Made by a program: the position numbers and the translations under genes. Positions 15,294 through 23,782 of a stretch of 64,000 nt of DNA are shown one piece after another. The notes beneath the pieces are model-generated. The model was not told the origin of the DNA. It did no database searches and saw only the letters and a program-made list of their open reading frames with translations. The stretch is from positions 8,615-72,614 of the forward strand of contig NZ_CAKZIK010000068.1 in assembly GCF_936933875.1 (NCBI RefSeq), read 5' to 3'. Numbering within the stretch: the stretch's first letter is position 1; each line of letters begins with the position of its first letter. This DNA is from an uncultured Chryseobacterium sp. (GTDB lineage: Bacteria > Bacteroidota > Bacteroidia > Flavobacteriales > Weeksellaceae).

Positions 15294-16682
15294 ATGAAAA
15301 ATCTAAAATTAGGAATTTCAGCCTTGGCACTTACTGTTGCCTCTACTGTTTTTGCTCAGACTACCAACAACAAGTGGTTAATCGGTGTTGGTGCTCACGC
15401 AGAAAATCACGTAGCAGCAGGCGGAGATGCTGGTGAAGTTCTAGGGACTGCTTTTGGTAGCAAAACAATTGGTGATTTATATAACATCAATAACTTTACC
15501 ATTACACCACCCCTTTCAAAATTAACAGTTGCAAGAAACCTTACGAAAGGTTTAGTGTTAGACTGGCAAACAACTGTTGGGAATGTTGACAACCAAAGAT
15601 TGGGAATGGGTAAGGAATTTTTCCTTATGACAGGTCTTGGTCTTCAGTGGAAAGCTAACTCTCTTTGGAATGAAGAGTCTTGGTTTGATCCATATGTAAG
15701 AGTTGGAGCTAACTACCTTAGACATGATTATACAGGTCAGTCTAATGCAGTTAACGGAGATGGAGATAACATCGGAGCTAACCACTTTGCGGTGGCTACA
15801 GGTTTAGGATCTAACTTCTGGTTGACTAAGAACTTCGGTCTTGGTATTCAAGGTGATTATGTTTCTACTCCAACTGATGACTCATTCGCTGCTAACTTCT
15901 GGCAAGCTGGTGCTTCATTATTGTTCAGATTCGGTAACTCTGATAGAGATAAAGACGGAATCTTAGACAAAGATGATGCTTGTCCAGATACTCCAGGTTT
16001 AGCTGAATTCCAAGGTTGTCCAGATACTGACGGAGACGGAGTTCCAGATAAAGATGATCAGTGTCCGGATGTTGCTGGTCCAGCTGAAAACAATGGATGT
16101 CCTTGGCCAGATACTGACGGTGACGGAGTTGTAGATAAAGATGATGCTTGTCCAGATGTTGCTGGTCCAGCTGAAAACAACGGATGTCCTTGGCCAGATA
16201 CTGACGGTGATGGTATCCTTGACAAAGACGATGCTTGTCCTACAGTTCCAGGTCTTGCACAATACAACGGATGTCCTAAACCACAGTCTGCTTACGCTGA
16301 TGATGCTACAGTAGCATTGCAAGATATCTTGTTTAACTTCAACAAGTCTACTCTAAGACCAGAATCTAAGTCTAAATTGGATGCTGCTGCTGAAATTATC
16401 AAGTCTTCTAACGGTGGAACATTCCTATTGACTGGTCACACAGACAAAAAAGGATCTGAAGCTTACAACCTTAACCTTTCTAGAAAAAGAGCTGCTGCTG
16501 TAGTTGCTGCACTAGAAGCAAGAGGAGTAAACGGAAACCAATTGAAATCTAAAGGTGTTGGAGAAGCTGAAGCTGTAGTTGCTGAATCTGCTTCTGATGC
16601 TGAAAGAATGAAAGACAGAAAAGTTGTTGTATCTGCAGTAGATGCTGCTGCTTGGGAAGCACTTAAGAAAAGAGATTACTAA
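15294..16682 (+). CDS. OmpA-family outer-membrane protein with thrombospondin type 3 repeats
   Basis: A 462-residue structural outer-membrane protein. A signal peptide (residues 1-21, ending VFAQ) precedes an N-terminal beta-barrel (about 25-215), four calcium-binding thrombospondin type 3 repeats of the DxDGDGVxDKxDxCP type (about 216-325), and a C-terminal OmpA peptidoglycan-binding domain (about 340-450) with LTGHTDKKGSEAYNLNLSRKRA. Likely abundant: codon use is strongly biased, and the gene has its own promoter and a strong terminator. The repeats contain a near-exact 87-base tandem duplication. The tail ends AAWEALKKRDY. Confidence 0.95.
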   Translation: MKNLKLGISALALTVASTVFAQTTNNKWLIGVGAHAENHVAAGGDAGEVLGTAFGSKTIGDLYNINNFTITPPLSKLTVARNLTKGLVLDWQTTVGNVDNQRLGMGKEFFLMTGLGLQWKANSLWNEESWFDPYVRVGANYLRHDYTGQSNAVNGDGDNIGANHFAVATGLGSNFWLTKNFGLGIQGDYVSTPTDDSFAANFWQAGASLLFRFGNSDRDKDGILDKDDACPDTPGLAEFQGCPDTDGDGVPDKDDQCPDVAGPAENNGCPWPDTDGDGVVDKDDACPDVAGPAENNGCPWPDTDGDGILDKDDACPTVPGLAQYNGCPKPQSAYADDATVALQDILFNFNKSTLRPESKSKLDAAAEIIKSSNGGTFLLTGHTDKKGSEAYNLNLSRKRAAAVVAALEARGVNGNQLKSKGVGEAEAVVAESASDAERMKDRKVVVSAVDAAAWEALKKRDY

Positions 16683-16707
16683 GAAGTAACAACAAATAAA
16701 TATAAAG

Positions 16708-16738
16708 AACATCCGCTCTAGTAGCGGATGTTTTTTTT
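16708..16738 (+). terminator. Intrinsic terminator of the OmpA-like gene
   Basis: AACATCCGCT (16708-16717) and AGCGGATGTT (16723-16732) form a perfect 10-bp stem with a five-base loop and an eight-base T run. Confidence 0.95.
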
Positions 16739-16753
16739 GTGTAGTTTTTTCAT

Positions 16754-16761
16754 TATTTTTG
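16754..16761 (+). promoter_or_regulatory. -7 box of the yebC promoter
   Basis: TATTTTTG, an exact TAnnTTTG match, 24 bases before the ATG at 16786 and immediately after the preceding terminator. Confidence 0.6.
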
Positions 16762-16785
16762 CACACATAAAATTTAGAAATCAAT

Positions 16786-17526
16786 ATGGGACGCGCATTC
16801 GAATATAGGAAAGCTTCAAAGATGGCTCGTTGGGATAAAATGGCCAAAACATTTTCAAAAATCGGGAAAGATATTGCTCTTGCAGTAAAAGCCGGAGGCC
16901 CGGACCCGGAATCTAACCCGGCATTAAGAAGATGTATTCAGAATGCGAAGGGAGCCAACATGCCGAAAGACAATGTTGAAAGAGCGATTAAGAAAGCAAG
17001 TGGTGCAGATGCAGAAAATTATGAAGAAATCACATATGAAGGTTACGGACAAGGTGGAGTTGCTTTTTTTGTGGAGTGCACGACCAATAATTCAACAAGA
17101 ACTGTAGCGAATGTAAGAGCTGTTTTTAATAAGTTTGACGGTAACCTTGGAAAGAATGGTGAACTGGCTTTCATCTTCGACAGAAAAGGAATTTTCACTA
17201 TCGACAGAGCCTTAATTAAAATGGACTGGGACGATTTCGAAATGGAAATGATTGACGGTGGTGCTGAAGAAATCGACAGCGATGATGAGGAAGTATTGGT
17301 AACCACCGCTTTTGAAGATTTTGGAGCGCTTTCTCACAAGTTGGATGAACTAGGTATCGAAGCTAAAAGTGCAGAACTTCAAAGAATTCCAAACAATACA
17401 AAGGAAGTAACTGAAGATCAGTTCAAAGCAAATATGAAAATGCTGGAAAGATTTGAAGAAGACGATGATGTGCAGAACGTTTACCACAACATGGAAATCA
17501 CAGACGAATTATTGGAAACCATTTAA
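16786..17526 (+). CDS. yebC: YebC/PmpR-family protein
   Basis: A 246-residue YebC-family protein, found in nearly all bacteria. It was annotated as a transcriptional regulator; more recent work on the family and on mitochondrial TACO1 supports a role in translation through proline-rich stretches. It starts MGRAFEYRKASKMARWDKMAK, slightly different from the usual AGHSKWANIKHRK opening but common in Bacteroidota. It carries the family motifs NPALRRCIQNAKGANMPKDN, then EGYGQGGVAFFVE and the acidic middle domain, and ends in an NVYHNMEI-type motif. Own promoter and a strong terminator. Confidence 0.93.
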   Translation: MGRAFEYRKASKMARWDKMAKTFSKIGKDIALAVKAGGPDPESNPALRRCIQNAKGANMPKDNVERAIKKASGADAENYEEITYEGYGQGGVAFFVECTTNNSTRTVANVRAVFNKFDGNLGKNGELAFIFDRKGIFTIDRALIKMDWDDFEMEMIDGGAEEIDSDDEEVLVTTAFEDFGALSHKLDELGIEAKSAELQRIPNNTKEVTEDQFKANMKMLERFEEDDDVQNVYHNMEITDELLETI

Positions 17527-17550
17527 TTCAAATCAATTAAAACAAACAAA

Positions 17551-17578
17551 AAACTCAAAGAATTTCTTTGAGTTTTTT
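17551..17578. terminator. Bidirectional terminator between yebC and the GNAT gene
   Basis: AAACTCAAAG (17551-17560) with CTTTGAGTTT (17566-17575), A-rich on the left and T-rich on the right, between convergent genes. Confidence 0.9.
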
Positions 17579-17579
17579 A

Positions 17580-17873
17580 TTATCTGTTGGTAAGTAATAT
17601 ATCCTGCACATCGCCCATTCGGTTCATCACAGACCTTGCGTAGGAGCAATGCGGATATACTTTCCAATTATTTTCTCGAGCGAAACGAATGGCTTCTTCT
17701 ACCAAAAATTTTCCCATTCCACGACCTTCAAATTTTGGATGCACCAACACAAAGGAAATAATGAACTGGTCTTTTTCGGGGAAAATGGTGTAAGTAAGCC
17801 TCCCGATTTCTTCTTCATCATTGTTCAGAGTAATGACGCCGCCATTTCCGGATTTGTTGTTTTCGTATTTCAT
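17580..17873 (-). CDS. Small GNAT N-acetyltransferase (YjdJ-like)
   Basis: A 97-residue single-domain protein of the short GNAT subfamily related to YjdJ and the GCN5-related N-acetyltransferase CG family. It shows GGVITLNNDEEEIGRLTY at the N-terminus, then FVLVHPKFEGRGMGKFLVEE with the acetyl-CoA-binding R/Q-x-x-G-x-G/A signature, and ENNWKVYPHCSYARSVM with the C-S-Y motif typical of this subfamily. The substrate is unknown. It shares a terminator with yebC. Confidence 0.85.
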   Translation of the reverse strand: MKYENNKSGNGGVITLNNDEEEIGRLTYTIFPEKDQFIISFVLVHPKFEGRGMGKFLVEEAIRFARENNWKVYPHCSYARSVMNRMGDVQDILLTNR

Positions 17874-17915
17874 TACTTTATTTTTTAAGATTTCAACTTA
17901 AATATAGTAAAATTT

Positions 17916-18668
17916 TTAGAAATCCTTTCCGGTGTAAAAATTATAGTCTTTAATAACGGTATTAATGAATTGTCGCTCTGTAAACTGTGTTGGGTCAACT
18001 TCCACCTTAATAATTTCTTTAATCTTGTTGGAAAGTCTTGAAATCACTTGTCTGTCATCAATTCTAAGGGCCTTTTGATAATTTTCTTTGATAATCCTTA
18101 CATCGTTATCAGAAAGTGCAATAACCTGCGGAAAAGCAGGTAAATAATCTTCTTTAAGATTTTCCAAAATGGTGTGCGAAATATTGACATGGTTTTTCAG
18201 AGAAATCACGGCAGTTCCAGAAGCCATATCTCCCAATCGCTGATTATTTTTTGAAACAATCATCGTTAACAAACCTATTGCTCCGGAATTCGAAAAAACA
18301 TCAATCAGCCTGAAAAACCAGCGCATCAAATAATCGCCAAAACTTGCCTGAAAACCATCAATTTTCACCACTTTAATATTCATAATTTTCTTGCCGAACG
18401 TTTGTCCTTCCATTAAACTTTCACAAACTAAAGTGTAAATGTAAATTGGGAATGTAATGATGATAAAAAGCGCCATTTGAGACCAATCGTCTAGCCCGTT
18501 GATGTACAAACCAAAATCAAAAATTTTAAAAAGAATTAGGAAAATTACCAAAACAAAAGCCCCTTTAATCAGCATATCTATAACAAACGCCGCAATGCGT
18601 TCTCCAACACTTGCTGTGTTGAAATTAATATTTACATTTTGGGAAGTATTTATTGCAATAAGCGACAT
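17916..18668 (-). CDS. RDD-family membrane protein
   Basis: From the ATG at 18668 the product is 250 residues. The RDD domain comprises three membrane helices with the hallmark ERIAAFVIDMLI near residues 22-33, a central TLVCESLMEGQTFGKKIM segment, and a third helix region IDVFSNSGAIGLL followed by NQRLGDMASGTAVI. A cytoplasmic tail of about 100 residues follows. The longer in-frame extension to 18833 would overlap the divergent gene and is rejected. It diverges from the SpoIIM-like gene with only 24 bases between start codons, so the two promoters overlap coding sequence. The function is unknown; RDD proteins are often placed beside MoxR/DUF58 clusters. Confidence 0.88.
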   Translation of the reverse strand: MSLIAINTSQNVNINFNTASVGERIAAFVIDMLIKGAFVLVIFLILFKIFDFGLYINGLDDWSQMALFIIITFPIYIYTLVCESLMEGQTFGKKIMNIKVVKIDGFQASFGDYLMRWFFRLIDVFSNSGAIGLLTMIVSKNNQRLGDMASGTAVISLKNHVNISHTILENLKEDYLPAFPQVIALSDNDVRIIKENYQKALRIDDRQVISRLSNKIKEIIKVEVDPTQFTERQFINTVIKDYNFYTGKDF

Positions 18669-18692
18669 AATTTTTATTATTTTAGCCTTAGC

Positions 18693-19700
18693 ATGAGAGA
18701 AGTAGCCTTCATTAAACAAAATAAAGAAAAATGGTTGGGAATTGAGGAAGTTATCTCCGGAAAAGTGAAAAAAAACCCGGATGATTTGTCGTCCCTGTAC
18801 ATTAATCTTGTTAACGACCTTTCTTTTGCTCAAACGTATTATCCGAAAAGTAAAACAACGGTTTATCTGAATAACCTTTCTTCACTCATTTTTCAAAAAA
18901 TTTACAAAACTAAAAGGGCAGAGCAGAACAGGCTTCTATTTTTCTTTAAAACTGAAGTGCCACTCTTGGTTTACCAATACCGCAGATATCTTTTTTATGC
19001 TTTCGGTTTTTTCATATTGTTTACTTTGATTGGCTTTATATCAGCTTATTATGACAAAGAATTTGTGAAGATCATTCTTGGTGACGAGTATGTGAATAAA
19101 ACCATCGAGAATATTCAGAAAGGAAATGCGGTGGGCGTTTATCAGCAAGGCTCGAATTGGGGAAGTGCAATTTCCATTATTTTCAATAACCTAAAAGTTG
19201 GAGCAGTTCTTTTTATTTATGGGATTTTTGGGGGAGTTGGAACTTTGTTTGCGCTGCTGCAGAACTGTATTATGCTTGGTTCGTTTCAATACTTTTTCCA
19301 TCAACATGGCGCTTTGAAGGAAAGTGCAAGAGGAATTTGGCTTCACGGGGTTTTCGAAATTTTTTCGATGGTGGTAGAAGCAATGGCCGGCTTAATTTTA
19401 GGCGCTTCTATTCTTTTTCCAAAAACATATTCCAGATTTAATTCATTTAAAATAGGCTTTAAAGACGCCTTTAAAATATTTTTAAGTACCGTTCCATTTA
19501 CGGTTATCGCCGGAATTATTGAAGGTTTTGTGACGAGATATGCTTTGAAAATGCCTGAAATTCTGAACATTTTAATCATTTTCGGAACGCTTTCTCTCAT
19601 CGGTTATTATTATTTTATTTATCCATATATTGTTTCAAGAAAAACACGAAAAAATGATGCAGTTTTATCAAAAGAGGGACTTCGGAACCTTGGTGAGTGA
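18693..19700 (+). CDS. SpoIIM-like (stage II sporulation protein M family) membrane protein
   Basis: A 335-residue multi-pass inner-membrane protein of the DUF95/SpoIIM family. It starts MREVAFIKQNKEKW, a typical opening of the non-sporulating members. A soluble N-terminal region of about 100 residues is followed by a first helix (about 107-127) and a cluster of helices around SIIFNNLKVGAVLFIYGIFGGVGTLFALLQN and GVFEIFSMVVEAMAGLILG, where the H-G-x-x-E motif is recognisable. This organism is not a sporulator; the gene belongs to a MoxR/DUF58 cluster. The upstream in-frame start at 18639 would overlap the divergent RDD gene and is rejected. Its end overlaps the next gene by 47 bases. Confidence 0.88.
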   Translation: MREVAFIKQNKEKWLGIEEVISGKVKKNPDDLSSLYINLVNDLSFAQTYYPKSKTTVYLNNLSSLIFQKIYKTKRAEQNRLLFFFKTEVPLLVYQYRRYLFYAFGFFILFTLIGFISAYYDKEFVKIILGDEYVNKTIENIQKGNAVGVYQQGSNWGSAISIIFNNLKVGAVLFIYGIFGGVGTLFALLQNCIMLGSFQYFFHQHGALKESARGIWLHGVFEIFSMVVEAMAGLILGASILFPKTYSRFNSFKIGFKDAFKIFLSTVPFTVIAGIIEGFVTRYALKMPEILNILIIFGTLSLIGYYYFIYPYIVSRKTRKNDAVLSKEGLRNLGE

Positions 19701-20625
19701 TACTTTCGCCTTTTTTAAAGAAAACGGAAAAAATTATTTCAAAAATTATATCTTAATTAATGGATTGCTGCTGATTTTGTTGGTAGTCATTTTTGTATTT
19801 GGTTACCGCGAAATTTTCGGGCAAATGTTTGCTTCCAACACAGGTGGCGAAAGTTATTATTTCGAAGCCTACTTTCAGGAAAACCGGTTGATGCTGATTT
19901 TGGTGGCAGCAGTAATTTTCCTTTTGTTTATTGCGGTATCGATGGTTTCGTACTCTTATCCGGTTCTGTACCTGAAAAGATTGAGCGAAACCGGAAATAA
20001 AAATATTAAAGCAGACGAAATATTGGGCGATATTAAAAGCAATGTTGGAAGATTTCTTAAATTATTTTTAGGATTGATGTTCATTGTGATGCCTCTCGCA
20101 TTGCTTATTTTCGGGGTTTCTTATATTCTTATTTTCTTAATCATCGGTTTCTTTTTAATGATATTGGTGATGCCTGCAATGATGAACGTCATTAACTTCT
20201 TGCTGTTCGATTATTTTCACACCAAAAAAGGCTTTTTTGAATCCCTTAGTTACGCAATAAGGTCACAGTTTTCTTATCCTAACGGAAACGAAAAATCACC
20301 GTTCTGGAAATATTGGGGTTCCACATTTGTGATGTATATGATTGTTCAGGTGGTAACTTCTGTTTTTACATTAATCCCAATGATTATGCTGTTTGCAACC
20401 ATTTACACCGTTCCTCAAAATAACGGGCAGCTTCAACAAAACCCATTTGAAGGCACGTTCGGAATTATATTTTTCGCACTGTATGGAGTAGCGATTTTGT
20501 GCTCTTTCATGATGATGAATGTGATTTATGTAACTTCCGGATTGCAGTATTACGACAGCAGAACCGACCTTCACAGAGCAGTGGATTTAACGGAGATTGA
20601 CACGATTGGACAAAACAATGCATAG
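19654..20625 (+). CDS. Multi-pass membrane protein of the MoxR/DUF58 cluster
   Basis: Not a family I can name with confidence. From the ATG at 19654 it has 323 residues and about six hydrophobic helices (around 34-54, 84-106, 137-160, 162-188, 228-255 and 275-300). A soluble N-terminus contains KRDFGTLVSDTFAFFKENG, a pattern also seen in DUF975-like and glycerophosphodiester phosphodiesterase membrane domains. A short charged C-terminus follows. Its start lies inside the end of the SpoIIM-like gene and its stop overlaps the next gene by eight bases, so translational coupling is likely. It probably works with its neighbours at the cell envelope. Confidence 0.8.
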   Translation: MMQFYQKRDFGTLVSDTFAFFKENGKNYFKNYILINGLLLILLVVIFVFGYREIFGQMFASNTGGESYYFEAYFQENRLMLILVAAVIFLLFIAVSMVSYSYPVLYLKRLSETGNKNIKADEILGDIKSNVGRFLKLFLGLMFIVMPLALLIFGVSYILIFLIIGFFLMILVMPAMMNVINFLLFDYFHTKKGFFESLSYAIRSQFSYPNGNEKSPFWKYWGSTFVMYMIVQVVTSVFTLIPMIMLFATIYTVPQNNGQLQQNPFEGTFGIIFFALYGVAILCSFMMMNVIYVTSGLQYYDSRTDLHRAVDLTEIDTIGQNNA

Positions 20626-21400
20626 ATTTTTTTTAGCATTTATCTTTTTAATTTCTTTTAAAACGATGGCGCAGGAATATGCAACACCGCCACCTCCTGT
20701 TGCTACTGCTGTAGTAGAGTTGGATACCGCAGAAGTTGGAACGGATTCGATGTTGAAGAATAATGCAACTTCGGATAATATCGTTTATCCCAAAAAATTT
20801 GATGAAAAATTTCAGGAAAAATACAAAGGTCCGGAATACGATTACACTACCATAAAGCCAAGGGAATCTTTGTGGCAGAAAATTCAGAAAAGAATTAAAA
20901 AAATTCTGGAGTCTATTTTCGGTGAGGTTGACACCAACAAAACTTCAAATTATGCCGAAAACATTATGCGAGTTTTAGCGATTATCATTATTGGTTTTGT
21001 ACTGTATTTTCTAATAAAATTTTTGCTGGGCAAAGACGGAAATTTCTTCTTCAGCAAAAAGAACAAAAAAATCATCATTGCCGATACGGAACTTCACGAA
21101 AATATTCATGAAATTAATTTTCCGCAAACTATCGACGAGTTCGAAAGAAAAAAGGATTTTCGTTCAGCAGTTCGTTACCGTTTTCTATATGTGTTGAAGC
21201 AGCTTTCCGATAAAAAGTATATTGACTGGAATCCCGAAAAAACCAACCGCGATTATTTTGCAGAAATGAACCATGAAGGTCTGAAAGACCGTTTCAAAGA
21301 TTTAATCTACATTTTCGATTACGTTTGGTACGGCGAATTCGATATTGATGAGAACAGCTACAGCATTTTCAAACAGAAATTCTTAAACTTTAAGCCATAG
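20618..21400 (+). CDS. DUF4129 domain protein
   Basis: From the ATG at 20618 the product has 260 residues: a signal peptide ending FKTMAQ, a periplasmic proline-rich stretch (ATPPPPVATAVVE), one membrane helix near 108-128 (VLAIIIIGFVLYFLIKFLLG), and a cytoplasmic DUF4129 domain with AVRYRFLYVLKQLSDKKYI and a C-terminal YDYVWYGEFDI-type motif. DUF4129 often forms the C-terminus of membrane transglutaminases. It accompanies MoxR and DUF58 proteins in many bacteria. The gene overlaps the preceding one and is followed three bases later by a GTG start. Confidence 0.87.
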   Translation: MHRFFLAFIFLISFKTMAQEYATPPPPVATAVVELDTAEVGTDSMLKNNATSDNIVYPKKFDEKFQEKYKGPEYDYTTIKPRESLWQKIQKRIKKILESIFGEVDTNKTSNYAENIMRVLAIIIIGFVLYFLIKFLLGKDGNFFFSKKNKKIIIADTELHENIHEINFPQTIDEFERKKDFRSAVRYRFLYVLKQLSDKKYIDWNPEKTNRDYFAEMNHEGLKDRFKDLIYIFDYVWYGEFDIDENSYSIFKQKFLNFKP

Positions 21401-21403
21401 ATT

Positions 21404-22561
21404 GTGAATAAGACTTTTCGCTTATATGGAATTATTTTCATCGTCGTGATGGTGGTTTTGGCATTGCTGGAACTCAACAAAACAGAGGTTACAGACTGGC
21501 GCAAAAATTATGACGTCAACGAGAAAACAGCGTTCGGACTCTTCGTTTTTAACAAAGAAGCAGACGCGCTTTTACAAAAAAAAATAAAACGCAGTTCACT
21601 TTCACCTTACGAATATTTTAAGGCCGGAAAACAGCAGCCTAAAAACTATCTTTTAATCCAAACCGAAACAGATTTGGAATCCTGGAAGAAGATTTTGCAG
21701 CAGGTTTCGGAAGGTTCTGATGCGATGGTGATTTCGGAGTCTTTCCATCCCGAACTTCAGGATACGCTTAAGTTTTATCAATCCTACATCAATTATGGAG
21801 ATGAAAATCTGCTATTGCTCACTGATAAAAAGTTTAAAAATGATTCTCTGAAACTTGATAAACTGCCGTCTGGAAAAGGTTTTGTCTCCATAAAGAAAGA
21901 CCACGAAATATTAGGGAAAACAATTGATGCCAATGATGGTACAAAAGCCAATTTCATCAAAATCAATCTTGGGAAAGGGCATTTATATCTGCATTCAGAA
22001 CCACTTTTCATCACCAATTATTATTTGCTGAAAAAAGGAAATGAAAAATATGCAGAAGACGTGTTTTCCTATCTTCCGAACCGCGAAACCGTTTGGTTTA
22101 CCGGAGAAAATATGGTGGAATCGGGTTCTGTGATGCGTTTTATTCTTTCAAAACCAGCGCTGAAATATGCATGGTGGCTGCTTTTGGGAGGTTTATTATT
22201 GTTCGTAATTTTTAATTCGAAAAGAAAACAGCGTATCGTTCCGATTGTGGAACCTTTAAAAAATAAATCAGTAGAATTTGTGAAAAGTATCGGGAATTTA
22301 TATCTGCAGGAAGGCGATTTCCACGACATGATGGCGAAAAAAGCACAGTATTTCCTGAACAGGGTTCGAATGGATTTAATGATTGAAACCCAAACGCTTG
22401 ACGAAAAATTTGCTCACAAATTACAACTGAAAACCGGAAAAAGTTTAGACAAAATAAACGAGGCTATCACGCTCATCAAAAAAGGACAAGACCCTTATGC
22501 AAGTGTGATGAAGGAAGATTTAATAAAAATGAATAAATTGTTGGATGAAATCTTAATGTAA
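21404..22561 (+). CDS. DUF4350 domain protein
   Basis: A 385-residue protein starting at GTG, three bases after the DUF4129 stop. An N-terminal membrane helix (about 8-26, GIIFIVVMVVLALLEL) is followed by a DUF4350-type domain (about 40-240), where NEKTAFGLFVFNKEADALL and LLIQTETDLESWKKILQQV are visible. A second helix (about 255-272) and a helical cytoplasmic tail follow. Proteins with this domain are usually encoded between DUF4129 and MoxR genes; the domain resembles type 1 glutamine amidotransferase folds without obvious catalytic residues. Role unknown. Confidence 0.85.
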   Translation: MNKTFRLYGIIFIVVMVVLALLELNKTEVTDWRKNYDVNEKTAFGLFVFNKEADALLQKKIKRSSLSPYEYFKAGKQQPKNYLLIQTETDLESWKKILQQVSEGSDAMVISESFHPELQDTLKFYQSYINYGDENLLLLTDKKFKNDSLKLDKLPSGKGFVSIKKDHEILGKTIDANDGTKANFIKINLGKGHLYLHSEPLFITNYYLLKKGNEKYAEDVFSYLPNRETVWFTGENMVESGSVMRFILSKPALKYAWWLLLGGLLLFVIFNSKRKQRIVPIVEPLKNKSVEFVKSIGNLYLQEGDFHDMMAKKAQYFLNRVRMDLMIETQTLDEKFAHKLQLKTGKSLDKINEAITLIKKGQDPYASVMKEDLIKMNKLLDEILM

Positions 22562-22631
22562 CAATCCAACAGTGTGAAAATCTAGCAATACGTACCATTG
22601 CTAAATTGATACATTAGTAAATTATAGAAAC

Positions 22632-23657
22632 ATGGATAATTTTGAAAACCAAAATCAGGAAATAGAGCAACCGCAGGAAAACTCGCAACCACAATTCGAG
22701 TCGAGGATTGAGCTCACGGAACTTAGAGCAAGTTTGGAACGTGTAAAATCCGAAATCGGGAAAGTAATCGTGGGTCAGGAATCCATGATAGAGCATCTTT
22801 TGGCGGCGCTGCTTTCGAATGGTCACGTTCTTATTGAAGGTGTTCCCGGAGTTGCAAAAACCATTACTGCAAAATTGTTGGCGAAAACCGTGGATGTTGC
22901 CTTCAGCAGAATTCAGTTTACGCCGGATTTGATGCCTTCTGATATTTTGGGAACCTCAGTTTTCAGCATGAAAAATTCTGAATTTGAGTTTAAAAAAGGA
23001 CCTATTTTTTCCAATTTTATTTTGATTGACGAAATCAACCGTTCTCCCGCAAAAACGCAGGCTGCATTGTTTGAAGTGATGGAAGAACGGCAAATTACGA
23101 TGGACGGAAATAAATTCATAATGGAAGAACCGTTTTTGGTAGTGGCAACACAAAATCCAATCGAACATGAGGGAACTTACCGTCTTCCGGAAGCACAACT
23201 CGACCGTTTTCTGTTCAAAATAAATGTGGGTTATCCCAATCTTTCGCAGGAAGTGGAAATCATCAAAAATCAGCACGAAAACAAACTCGAAGATAAAACC
23301 GATGCCGTACAGAAAGTCCTTTCCGGAGCGCAGCTGAAAAACTATCAGCAGATTGTAAAAGAAATCATCGTAGAAACACAATTGTTAGAGTACATTGCCA
23401 AAATTATTGTGAACACCAGAGAAAATCAGTTTCTGTATTTGGGTGCTTCTCCAAGAGCAAGTTTGGCGTTGTTGATGGCTTCGAAAGCTTTTGCGGCAAT
23501 CCGCGGAAGAGATTTTGTGACGCCGGAAGATATTAAGGAAGCGAGTTTCGCGGTACTTCGCCACAGAGTGATGGTTTCTCCGGAACGGGAAATGGAAGGT
23601 TTAACAGCCGACGAAATTATCAGACAAATTTTGGAAGCGATTGAAATTCCGAGATAA
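22632..23657 (+). CDS. MoxR-family AAA+ ATPase
   Basis: A 341-residue AAA+ ATPase of the MoxR family, thought to act as a chaperone for maturation of partner protein complexes. A Q/N-rich N-terminus (1-25) precedes GVPGVAKT (Walker A, 70-77), ILIDEINRSPAKTQAAL (Walker B, about 133-150), the sensor TQNPIEHEGTYRLPEAQ and LDRFLFKI, and the C-terminal lid with LGASPRASLALL. It is central to the operon and is followed by the DUF58 protein, its usual partner. An AT-rich gap of 70 bases precedes it. Confidence 0.94.
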   Translation: MDNFENQNQEIEQPQENSQPQFESRIELTELRASLERVKSEIGKVIVGQESMIEHLLAALLSNGHVLIEGVPGVAKTITAKLLAKTVDVAFSRIQFTPDLMPSDILGTSVFSMKNSEFEFKKGPIFSNFILIDEINRSPAKTQAALFEVMEERQITMDGNKFIMEEPFLVVATQNPIEHEGTYRLPEAQLDRFLFKINVGYPNLSQEVEIIKNQHENKLEDKTDAVQKVLSGAQLKNYQQIVKEIIVETQLLEYIAKIIVNTRENQFLYLGASPRASLALLMASKAFAAIRGRDFVTPEDIKEASFAVLRHRVMVSPEREMEGLTADEIIRQILEAIEIPR

Positions 23658-23782
23658 TTAAGATTGAATTGTGAATGGTCAAATGTGAATCTTTCGCAGT
23701 TTGTCATTCGGAATTTAAATATAGAATCTTCACTAAAATTTTAAATTGACAATTCACTATTGACCATTGACCAATCAAAACA

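Noticed and set aside
18639..18833. Overlapping 5' extensions of the RDD and SpoIIM-like genes
   Set aside because: Both extensions would cross into the divergent partner and lack similarity to the families; the inner ATGs give normal starts.
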